NCBI GenBank assembly: GCA_010094045.1
Contig: ML986760.1
Span: 36,991-100,990 of the forward strand
Length of the DNA stretch: 64,000 bases
DNA from: Lojkania enalia
Lineage: Eukaryota; Ascomycota; Dothideomycetes; Pleosporales
Reading direction: 5' to 3'
A program made the position numbers and the translations under genes. This document shows positions 1 through 10,096 of the stretch, one piece after another (within the stretch, counting starts at the first letter, position 1; every line of letters begins with the position of its first letter). The notes under the pieces are model-generated. The model was not told the DNA's origin. It ran no database searches and worked only from the letters and a program-made list of their open reading frames with translations.

Positions 1-1156
1 ATGATCGGATTTTGCATTCAACACTAGCAGCTAAGTTCGACAATATATGCATATCCCGTTCAAAGGAAGTCAGCCAAAACACTTCCCTTTAGCAGCAGAT
101 CTGAGTATATACTGCCTGCTACCCGGCTATATCAATAGCTCATGGGGCACTGGCCACGTACTACGGATCAACGCACCTGAGTAGCTGATTCCGACGCAGC
201 CATCTAAGCCACAACCGATAAACAACTCAATCAGCTAGCGGAGTCCATGTACAAGATCTTCAGCGTCTTAAACGCCAAATGGACATTCCAAGTCATATCA
301 GATGTCCGTACAAATTGTATGCAGATGATACTTTTGAGTCATACTGCCAAGCTGCTTAATTCTGGTATAGAGAAGTGTGAAAGGCTTCCTTAAAGTTCCT
401 ATGTGACACCCACTTCAATTTGAACCTCCGACCAGATTCCCTTTGGCAACTTTGGTACGTAGGGAAAGAATGGTCTCAGGATGATAAGATAACACACTGG
501 AATGAAATTCGTTATAAGCTTATGCAATCTTTTCGACTAAACAACAGGCAGGATAGCAGACCTCAGACGCACCTTGATTTTGGCAAGAATGCGTCCAATC
601 TAGAAGAGAACGCCAAGCAATACGTAAGAGCGAGAGAAGTCTAGGTTATGAACCATTTCAATACGATAATGCAATTTGAGCTCTCTTATAAAATATGTTC
701 CTATCTGCTAGCAAATGGATTGATTTTAGATAAGCATCAACCACTCGTTGTCCCTGCCATTGCCTGGTAAGCTACTTTACCACGTTCATCTAACTTCTTC
801 CCTCTTTGTACCTAATCTACGCTCTATCCTAAATGAGATATCAAACATCGAAAGAATCTTCTCATAAACTCTATTCCGAGAAACCCTAGAGGTATACAAA
901 ACGAGCAAAACAATACAACAAAACCCTGCGATACTATGAATCATTATATGGACAACACCCTCTAACTACACACTAAATGTCTCAGAGAGAAAAAATTCAT
1001 TAGAATTACTCTATACGCGTAACCGTGTTCCTCCAACGTAGCGTAGTCGGTGCTATGAACCCGATCCCCACCCTAGTTTTGGCCTAATTCCGACTCCGAG
1101 AGCCTCGGCCTTTCAAATACCCTTCTCACTTAATGCTCTCACTGACGACCATACTA
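1..1156. other. AT-rich gene-free left end, possible retroelement remnant
   Basis: This stretch is AT-rich and full of stops in all frames. The only open piece (about 420-644, +) lacks an ATG and encodes a Trp/Lys/Gln-rich peptide with a loose resemblance to the gag region of LTR retrotransposons. I see no long terminal repeats, target duplications or reverse-transcriptase motifs. It could equally be ordinary intergenic DNA downstream of the DDB1 gene, whose stop codon lies at 1157. Confidence 0.25.
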
Positions 1157-4100
1157 CTAATGTAGCCGTCTCAAAACCTCCACCATCCCCTTTACACTCT
1201 CAACATCAACGCCCAACCCTTCAACAGCCTTCCTCTGCACCTCCTCCTCGACATCCAAGAATCTCTCAATCAAATCCCCATCGACGAATCTATAAGGCTC
1301 GTCAGACTCCCTCACCGCGTTCTTATATGCGCGGTATTTGGCGAAGGGGATACCACCAGGCGAAGTGACAAGGTCTCCAAGATTAGATTGTAGGGTCATG
1401 AGGAGGTTTAGGTAGTTCGGGGTGATGAGCGCGAAGAGGTAGAGCGAGCCTTCGACCTATCCCACAATTAGTAAATCTTGCGAACACCATATGATGATGG
1501 ACAATCTTACAGTAGCCATGAACGCCCTCGGGATAACCGCGGCATCTGGCACCGTCGCGACATCAATCCTCCGAATCCTATTCACCATCTCGCCTAGCAA
1601 CATCTCCGAGCTCATTTTCAGTCTCTTCTTATCATCCTCCGTGACACCGTTCGGGTCTCTGTATAGAACTGCGAGGTTGCCTTCAGCGTCGCTTTCGAGG
1701 TATGTGTTCTCGTCTACTTCGGCCACAGCCGTGGACCAGGTAGTCTGGAAATGCCGTGCGACTTCCGTCATGGTGTCTGAAAGTCCTGTTTCACCCTTCT
1801 TATACTCAACAACGACGACGGACTTCATGAGATCGGCAATGGTTATTAGGGAGCCATTGACGAAAACATCTATCGGGGCCGTCGAGCAGCGAAATGTTGC
1901 AGTCTTGACAAGATTGGGCTTCGATTGGGTGCGGTATTTGAGATCGTAGATGACGATAGTCTTGATGAGAGCAGCGACGATTTTACCTTGGCACATTGCT
2001 AGACAGCGACATCCGCCTTTTACAGCCATCTCTGTAACAAGCTTGAGTCTCCTGTCTTCTGTAACTTCTAGTATAAGAATACGGCCACGCTCAGCGGTCG
2101 CGTTTTGATCGTCCAGGTATGCAGTGCCGACAACGAAGCGCTCGGCGTCGTCGCCAGAGCCGTCGGGCAGCTCGCATCGCATTACGCTCTCAACGAGCTC
2201 TTCTTCATTGAGCTCGTATGTGTCAAGCTCTTTGAAGAGAATTTCATCGACGAGTTTGAAGTGAGATAGGAGGATTTCCTCTCCACCTTTCAAAATTCGT
2301 TTAATCGTACCAAGTCCAAACGCCTTGAGGCTTGGTGAATATGCTATCCGTCGGACCGTCTCATCAACTTTTAGTGTCTGGACATGAGTTCTACGTTCAG
2401 CATCTACAAGCGCAATTCTAAGATCTTCCGATGTTGCAATAGCAACGGACTCGGGGTATGCTTCTGAGTCGAAGGGACATACGGTTGTGGCTTTCTCTGC
2501 TGTGACTGCAGAATATACTAGGCGGCCTTCGGAGCCATAAATTAGCGATGGATGCTCGCATGTTGCGAAGACGTTATAGAGACCGGCCCCTCTAGGTAGT
2601 GCGTGGAACGTTGCTTGTTGAGTGCCGAGCACAATGCTCCTCTTGCCGGATAACTCGTTCGTCAATGCGTTAAATGAGTAAGTAACGACATTGCCATCGG
2701 CCATGGCAATGAAGAGCGTAGGTGGTTGATCGGGAAAGATCTGAGTTAGAAGTAACGAGCGCGGCACGGAGTCTTCCGAGGGCTGAACACTCACTACTTC
2801 TTCTAACGTATCGATCGAGCATACCGAAAGCTTTGAGTTTTGCCAGAACCCGACGAAGCAGATCGGAATGTTATCAGGTGGTAGAGCAATGCAGGCAACT
2901 TGACTGTCTGCACCATATGTTTTCTCCTTCAGAACATTCAAGTTTCCATCGATGCTAAGAACGACAACGGTAACGCCACCCAAAGAAACAACGACATGAG
3001 TGCCATTCGTCGAGGCGGCGGTAATGACTTGTCCATCTGATGGCAACCATTCAGATATGACCATCCCACCGTCTAGATCTGTGGTTTGTACCCGAGAGCT
3101 TGTAACTTGCACGACGCGCCCTTGAGAAATATTCACGGCAGCAAGGGTAGTTTCTGTCATGGAAAGGCCGGCAAACCTTTCCACCTCTTCCACTTCCCCC
3201 TGGGGATCAAAATGGAATGCTCGCGATTCATTGACGAATGTTACAAGGAGCGTGTCGTCGTAAGCGGATGAGGCGTTAGATTTCAAGTTGAAAAGATTCG
3301 TGATGTGCTCGATGTCACCGAGAAGACCTACATCTTCAAGGCCAACACCACTTCGAACGCTCCTTAAACTGCCATCCTGGTAGGCACCGCTCCCAGTGAC
3401 TATTCGGGCTTGGCCCGAAGAATACTCGTTAGTCTGCCCTTCGCCAGATCGATTACCCATGTCCATGATGGTGAAGTCGAGGATCGGAGCAATGTTAGAG
3501 AAGGCTTGTACCACGTCGACCGACCCCTCGCCAATCCTCACGACCTGTGAATCGCCCTGGTGCGACCCAACGAAGACGTATCCAGCATCCAAGTATACCA
3601 ACGTAGAAGCTCGTGATGTTTCCCCGATGACATCAAGTTTCCAGCTCCGTACTTGATTCCCGTCGTTCAGCACGAGCATGAAGAGATATAGCCGGCCGTA
3701 GTCATCCGCGAATATAAATCGCTGGTCATCAACGCGCTCCCACGCAACAAATATAGTGGCCTCCTCAAGAGGTTCTGTGAGAAGCTCGCCAGTGTCGTCA
3801 CTATAGTATCCTATCGAGGTCTCCCCAAGGATGACTAGTCCGCCTACTTCTAGTCAGTATTAATCCATCCAAGGTCATCTAGGGAGCGTACACGTAGGCT
3901 CCGCAATAGGTATCAGATGGCTTGAGCCAAGCTCCAGTTCGCCCTGATAATGCTCGCCATCATCCAGCTCAATTGAGTCTCCTCCGGAGAAGGATAGTTC
4001 TCGAAGCTTCAGTCGGACGTTTGAGTGCGTGTCTTCGTAAAGGAGGGCGAGTTTGGGCTTATCATCGCTGGACCTTGGCCGGAGAAAAGCTGATGACCGA

Positions 4101-4662
4101 ACAAACATTTCGGATATCCTGGTCGGGACAGGCTCGCCAAGGTGAGCAATATCGGACTCATGTTTTCTCTTCTTTCCCCGCTGCACCAAAGGAATGACAG
4201 TTATTATGCCCTCGTAAACCTCCAATGTCATGAACCTGCCGGAGGGGTCGACATGCGCCCTCTCGCCCGTCTGGGATTCTCGCGCGGCATTGTCGGCAAC
4301 GCTTTCGAACGTCTTCTCCGTCTGGAGCTGCTTTGTCTCTGCGTTCCAGGAGAGTGTAAAGTACACGAACCGGTCTGTCCCAACGAAGAGGTGATCGGTG
4401 GGCGATAGGGCGGGTCGGAGCTTCTGGAGCATCGTAACCTTGCCGTAGATGGCTTTGGAATGCTGGAGCGATAATCCCTCTGCATTATGGGCGTAGAATT
4501 CAAGACGATTTGCTTTACTATAATACCGTTAGAAGCCTTCGCATCTCTATGCTGCTTTCTTGCTTACGCGACAACGAGGCAGTCTTCGTCCGGAGCGAGG
4601 AAGTTCAGTTTGAGAGCATGGCGAACACTGCTCGGGCGGTGGATGGGCGCAATGTACGCCAT
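1157..4662 (-). CDS. DDB1: DNA damage-binding protein 1 (CUL4 E3 ligase adaptor)
   Basis: DDB1 is the triple beta-propeller adaptor of CUL4-RING ubiquitin ligases, acting in the nucleus in UV-damage repair and substrate choice. Four exons join to 1117 residues (human 1140): 4662-4568, 4517-3892, 3843-1511 and 1456-1157, with three short introns. Recognisable segments, in DDB1 order, are an N-terminal propeller with NRLEFY and AEGL, the GETS and VFVGS.QGDSQ motifs of the MMS1-like region, ATCEHPSLIY and VCPFDSEAYPES mid-protein, and the CPSF_A C-terminus (KGGCRCLAM, MATVEGSLYLF, FVDGDLIERFLD) ending at LRRLH, which parallels human DDB1 to its last residues. The ATG at 4662 begins MAYIAPIHRPSSV. 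It is divergent from the Rpc37 gene across 282 bp. Rse1 and CPSF160 share the fold, but the length and C-terminus fit DDB1. Confidence 0.96.
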
Positions 4663-4944
4663 GTTGGTTCTGGCTCTGATTCTATTGCTGTCTCACGGCC
4701 CGGAGAAATCGAGAAGGCAGGAGTGGTGCAATGAACAATCGCCGGCGTGTTGGAGTTGGGCGGGTGTATTCCGTCATTATTCCCCGGCGCGCGGTGAACG
4801 CTTAGCTCGGGGCGCGTCGCGGGGCAACTTTTCTCAGGCCGGTCCGACTCGCCCACAACCTCTCTGCAAGCGCCAGCAATGGCTCGTAAGACAGGCCCGC
4901 AATAGAATCCAGACGTTGATAGCTTGCGCTATCGCCGACCCATC
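4663..4944. promoter_or_regulatory. Divergent promoter region of DDB1 and RPC37
   Basis: These 282 bp separate the two ATGs of a head-to-head pair and must hold both 5' leaders and promoters. No TATA box is obvious and the sequence is GC-rich, as in many fungal housekeeping promoters. No specific site is claimed. Confidence 0.5.
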
Positions 4945-6101
4945 ATGCCCGCAGCCGCAATAGTAACGATTGAAGACGACGATCCCGTCGTCAGCGAGTA
5001 CGATGTCTTCATCACCCCGGACCTCGAGCAGCAGCTATACATCCTGCAGTACATGAACCGCCCGCCGGAGCAGCCCTTCACAGAGGCTATGCGAAGCCGT
5101 CCGTCTGAAGTACGCATAAAAGAGGAATCAGGATTCATCGAGGTAGATGTCCCTCTAAACATTCACCAAAACTACAACCGACGGACTGGCGTCAAGTGGG
5201 GAGAGGCGGTCCGGAAAACAAAGGGGCTTGGCCAGAAAGCTTACGGCATAGCTGCTGGCTTCGAGAAGGTGATGCCTCGAGCTAACAATAGGCCGGGCGC
5301 TGGGTCAGAAGCACCGCCGGTGCAGACCGCCGACGAGGACGACAACATTGACGAATACGTTGCAAACTTTGAGGATGCGAACGAGAAGGGGCATGTCCTG
5401 AACACACAAACCTGGGGCGGGCAGATAATCAAAGGTGAGACAGGGAAGCCAAACTACATGGTGGGGACATTTAAAGAAAGTAGGCGCATTATATCTACCC
5501 TTCTGTGGCTCGTTCTCACCTATTATAGATGAACTGCACCTCACAAAACTTGGCGGCATCGTACAGTTACGGACGCAGTTCAACCATCTGAATGCTGTCG
5601 AGCAGCTGGACGTTATTCGCCGTAAGCGCGAAAAAGAATCCCAAGAGGGAGCAAAGCCTGCAGAGCCCAGGGCCTTTCTCCCGACCGTGAAGAGAAATGC
5701 CGGCGATACTTCAGCCGAAGTAACTCAGCAATTCATGAAAGCCGCAAGCGCAGAAAAGTGGAGCAAACTGCGATTCTACGACGAAGACGTAGGTTTTCAC
5801 CTGTCACTGGTCCCTCTATTATGCATATTAATAGAACCTTCAGTTGGACACATCGTTCGGAGCCTATGAAGATCGACTCTTTCTCAAAGACGCCCCGCAA
5901 GCTGCCAAGCTACACGCTTCTATGAACAACGCACAATTTCTCGATGCGATTAGCGCCCCCTCGACCGACAAGCATGGCAAAAAGAAGCCAGCACCCAAAC
6001 GCCACAATCACCCTGTCATTGATATTTCGGATTCTTCAGACGACGAACCAGCTTCGAATAAATCAGAGAGCCAGAAGGATACAACACAGGGTCCTTCATG
6101 A
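4945..6101 (+). CDS. RPC37: RNA polymerase III subunit Rpc37 (RPC5 / Sin-like)
   Basis: Rpc37/RPC5 is the Pol III-specific subunit that dimerises with Rpc53 and helps open the promoter, terminate and reinitiate on tRNA and 5S genes. Exons 4945-5479, 5529-5788 and 5844-6101 give 350 residues. The start DDDPVVSEYDVFITPDLEQQ matches the family start (EEDDPVVQEIDVY in human RPC5). The motif NELHLTKLGGIVQLR, built across intron 1, corresponds to GELHLTPLHGILQLR. The C-terminal third is charged and Ser/Asp-rich (ISDSSDDE), possibly a SUMO-interacting or CK2-type acidic patch. An in-frame TTG lies 21 nt upstream, but the ATG at 4945 is the first usable start. Confidence 0.93.
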
Positions 6102-6977
6102 GCCGACACTATGCCAAATTTCTCATCAGGGGAGGGACCATGAAGGAAATCAATCCCCTCGGCGCATTGGCCTCCAACACACTACAAATTCGATTTCTGG
6201 AGCCGAACTGATGTCGGAATCAGTTATTCCACCGGGCTCAGGGAGAAGTTGGCCTGAAAGGCTCAAAAGGACGAGATGATATCGATGTTAGCTATAGATT
6301 GTCGTGGTATCTTTCTTCGGCACTGGGCGGGCTCGGAGGAAAGGATACACGATCCACAGCATAGGCGTCCATGTGCTCTTATCAGCAAATTTCTGGCGAA
6401 ATCAGGGATGAATGCGAGGGCTTCTGGCGGTTGTAAACAGTTGCGTGAAAGCGCATGGGGAACAGATACTGCATTAGAATGATTCACTTCAGAGTATTGA
6501 GAATACAGAGCCTCAAGCCAGGGAATTGTCCCACGACACAATATTATAGAACCTTTCGAGTATGTCAATTGCCAGATATGACCGATATACCAAAAGAAGC
6601 ATCAGGGCTCATTGGTGAAACACGCCCAATGTAGTATAGTGGCTCACAGCATCACGTGGGCGGGAGTGCTTTTCCTCCGCTCGAACTTCTCGGGTCTTCT
6701 CGCACACGCCAAAATCCCCTCTATCCGACAATGGACTGCATTTAGCAACTCGGTGGCTGATCGGACCCATCGGACAGCGCTATCATGCCTCCAATCGTGC
6801 AGCCAAACGCTGCAGCTAGCGACCTGCGTTCCCGCAGGAGGCTCTTTCCATTGCGGCTCTAGCGACGACCTCGGCTGATTGACTGCCTCCAGGAGTGGAG
6901 ATGATCGCTCCAACGACAGCTCAACTCCAGAACTACAAACCTCAGCTCCAACGACTCTCAACTTCAGCTTATTCAAG
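6102..6977. other. Intergenic region, RPC37 3' side and HIBADH promoter
   Basis: No gene is supported over these 876 bp. Open frames on both strands are short and disagree with one another. The proximal part is probably the RPC37 3' UTR and the distal part the promoter and leader of the dehydrogenase gene. Confidence 0.5.
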
Positions 6978-8255
6978 ATGCGAGCGGTATCGGCAATGGT
7001 GCCGCCCTTGAAGCGGATGGCTCCGCTTGCAGCTCGCCAAGGTTCACGGAGGTGCTTCTCCAGTTCCCAGAGTCTTCAAGCCACCTGGGGTTTTATTGGT
7101 CTCGGGCGTATGGGTTAGTGATAAATCCCCGCTCACATGACTTTAGACGTATACTGACTTGATGCTTAGGCTTCCCCATGGCAAAGAACCTCAGAGCGAA
7201 GCTTCCCGTTGATGACGTTCTCTTTGTTCAAGACATCAACAAAGCCACAGCCAGCAAATTCCTGCAGGAGAACCCTGAGGGTGTCCGAATAGCTGAGAAC
7301 GTCCGAGAAGTTGCAGAGAAATCGGTATGTTCTCCCTGTTTCATATCTTCTGCTTTTATGATGAATTATATTGTTCTATTTATGATCTAAGTTGGGGGTT
7401 ACTCTTCCAGTAGCTCTTTTTCTGATTATCTCATACATAAAGCCAATCCTCTGATGAAAAGCAATTCCACCCCTATTTCTACAGTCATTTTGCTGCCAAT
7501 GCACTAACGTTGTAAAGGAAACCATCATTACTGTTCTTCCAGAGCCACAACATGTTGCTGGCGTCTATCACCAAATGCTAGAGCCACCTACCCTGCTCAA
7601 AGATGGCTTCTCCAACAAGGAGCGACTATTCATCGACTGCTCGACGATTGATCCTATGACTTCTAAATCGGTGGCTGACGCTGCCCACTCCTTGGGCCAG
7701 GGCAATTTCATCGACGCACCCATGTCAGGCGGTGTCGTCGGAGCCCAAGCCGGCACTCTTACCTTCATGATCGGTGCTCCTCCCGATGCTGTGGACCGAG
7801 CCACTGCGGTGCTTTCCATGATGGGTCGGAGAGTACTTCACCTAGGCGATCAAGGCTCTGGTCTCCATGGTAAACTTGCAAACAACTACCTTCTCGCACT
7901 AAACAACATCGCCACTGCTGAGGCTATGAACATGGGGATTCAATGGGGCCTTGATCCCAAAGCGCTTGCTAGTATGATCAACATCAGCACCGGCAAATGT
8001 TGGCCAAGCGAGGTCAACAACCCGGTACCCGGTGTTATTGAAGGTTCGCCGGCCAATCGGGGGTACGAGGGAGGCTTCGGAGTATCTCTTGCCAACAAAG
8101 ACTTGAAGCTTGCTATCAAAGCAGCGAAGGACGCCGGCATCAAGCTTGCATTGGGAGACCACGCCAAGTCGTTCTACGACGAAGTAGAGCAGGCTGAGAA
8201 CTGCAAAGGACGGGATTTCTCTGTCGTATACAGGCATTTGGGTGGGAAGGAGTAG
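6978..8255 (+). CDS. 3-hydroxyisobutyrate dehydrogenase, mitochondrial
   Basis: This enzyme oxidises 3-hydroxyisobutyrate to methylmalonate semialdehyde with NAD+, a step of valine breakdown in the mitochondrial matrix. Exons 6978-7113, 7170-7324 and 7518-8255 give 342 residues. Residues 1-34 are Arg/Ser-rich and lack acidic residues, as in a mitochondrial targeting peptide (RRCFSSSQS). The Rossmann motif GFIGLGRMG is at residues 38-46, split by intron 1. It is followed by DCSTIDP, the substrate loop DAPMSGGVVGAQAGTL, GKLANNYLLALNN with the catalytic-type Lys, and NKDLKLA near the C-terminus. This is the full family order. A related beta-hydroxyacid dehydrogenase acting on another small hydroxyacid is possible, but the targeting peptide and motifs favour HIBADH. 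Confidence 0.93.
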
Positions 8256-8547
8256 ATTATTTGCTTCTACTGCATTGCATAGCAAACGTTGAATTATTCC
8301 GCGCACCATCGCAAGACTCACCTTGTTTAGTTATGGTGTTCGCCAGGTGTTCCTTCATTAAGGTTGGGCCCGCCCCGCACGGAGCTTAGCCTCAGGACCT
8401 TTTGCAACGCCACGCGACTTCGTCATCGCGTGACGGGCGTATTCTTACAGCTCAAGTATCACCTCCTCTAGACCACACCACTTCCCGTTCGCAACAACCC
8501 GCATTCACAATTCAGAAGAATCGCACAACACCGATCGATCGCCCAGC

Positions 8548-9173
8548 ATGTGCGGCACCGACTGCTTCTTGATGCTTCTCAGCGTCCTGTTCCCTCCTAT
8601 CGGTGGTACGTAGCCCCCACTTCAGCCCGCAGCCCAGGCACCTGCGTTCCAACGTTCCCATTCCATTCCACATCACTACGCTGTCTCTCTCTACTCTTTG
8701 CTAATATGACACCAGTCTGGGTGAAGCGCGGCATCTGTAGCGCAGACTCCATAATCAACATCGCCCTCTGCTGTCTCGGATACCTCCCAGGCCTGCTCCA
8801 TGCCTGGTACATCATCTTGCAATACCCCGACCCCTACCAATACGAAGGGCTGCAGGACGGCGAGCGCGGGCAGGATGGCAGCGTCACCTACTACTACATC
8901 ACCCGCGCGTCGGGTCCGAGGAGGCAGGGCGGCCAGCAGGGCGGACAGCCGAATTACGGAACCGTGGGTTGCCAGCCCAGTCAGCAGTTCCCCGGTCAGC
9001 AGAGCGGCGTTGCGAATGCGTTTCCCGCTCCCCAAGTCCAAGGTGGTCAGGATGTGCAGAGGCAGGATGGTGTGGCCGGGCAGGAGGTGGGCGGTGAGAG
9101 CAGTCAGCCTGGTGGACCACCGCCCACGTATGCGGATGTGATCAAGGGAGACCACAAGGTGCAGGGCCCGTAG
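8548..9173 (+). CDS. Pmp3/UPF0057-family membrane protein, Sna4-like with PPxY
   Basis: A 171-residue protein from exons 8548-8605 and 8716-9173. Residues 1-55 form the UPF0057/Pmp3 domain: two hydrophobic segments (CFLMLLSVLFPPIGVWV and IINIALCCLGYLPGLLHAW), the first split by the intron, with the family's FPP[IV]GV motif. The remaining 115 residues form a Gly/Gln-rich cytosolic tail ending in PPPTYADVIKGDHK. The PPTY motif (residues 155-158) next to a lysine is what WW-domain ubiquitin ligases of the Rsp5 type bind. Yeast Sna3 and Sna4 combine a Pmp3 domain with such a tail and travel to the vacuole by Rsp5 action, so a Sna4-like role is likely. The Pmp3 domain itself is linked to membrane potential and cation tolerance. 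Confidence 0.85.
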
Positions 9174-10096
9174 GGGAATTACGGGAGAAAAGGAATGACT
9201 TGGAATCGATGGATAATGATATTAGAGTTGATTGTTCACCATATGATTTATACAGCGGCTGTATGAATTATGGAATGGCGTGAATGGAGTTCACGAGCGT
9301 CCCGTTTTGGGGTCTGAATTTCGGGGCTGCGGTAGCTTAGATATATGCTACGGTAATTATGTATCTGGTACAAAACAACCGATGCCGTCAATATAACGAT
9401 CTATACTCTCAGAGAATCGAACTTGCATTGCCTACACACTTACCTTGACAGCTACTCGCTTGATCGTATTGGGCAGTAGACATTGAAAGGCAACCACTTC
9501 AGCAAGGTATAACTAGGAAGGCAAAATCTGATTTCACCTCCATCCCTTTTTTTTTTTTTTTTTTTTTTAAATCAAGTGGTATCATCCCGTGAATCCTTCG
9601 TAACCCCATCACACCGACCCAGGACCATATACCGCCGAAGCATTAACCTGAAGCCCACCATTACCATTGAAGACTTTGTCAAAACGCCATAGCCTTGAAA
9701 ATTTATAGGAGCAGCCATGTTCGCCCATCCAGTTGCATCTGTAGGCTCATGCCATGACTTTTCCCCACCACCCAAGCACCGAAAACTCCTTCAGACCGAG
9801 ATGGAAATGCAGGCTCAGAGTTCTCCCATCAAACCGTCACGGAAAACTCGTTCGAGATATGAAAGAAACCAGAGAAGATATACAGCCATCATACGACGAC
9901 AACCGTGACCGAGCACCTCGAAAAATTTTCGGAACAGACCGCACGCGGACGAAAAAGCAACCATGACCTAATCCAAGCCCGACAATCCAACCAACCACAT
10001 ACATCTGAACCACCAACAAGGCAATCAAGGGAATACGGGATAGCATGGGATAATAGGGCAGATGTAGGTGCGAATATGAGTAAGGGTCAAAAGGGC
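9174..10096. other. Convergent intergenic region with 22-nt poly(T) tract
   Basis: The 3' ends of the Sna4-like gene (+) and the low-complexity gene (-) face each other here. A run of 22 T lies at 9547-9568. Small open frames around 9717-9966 have no homology I recognise and are not called. Confidence 0.5.

Noticed and set aside
9360..9440. GAATCGAAC-like sequence resembling a tRNA T-loop on the minus strand
   Set aside because: No anticodon arm, D arm or acceptor stem can be built around it.
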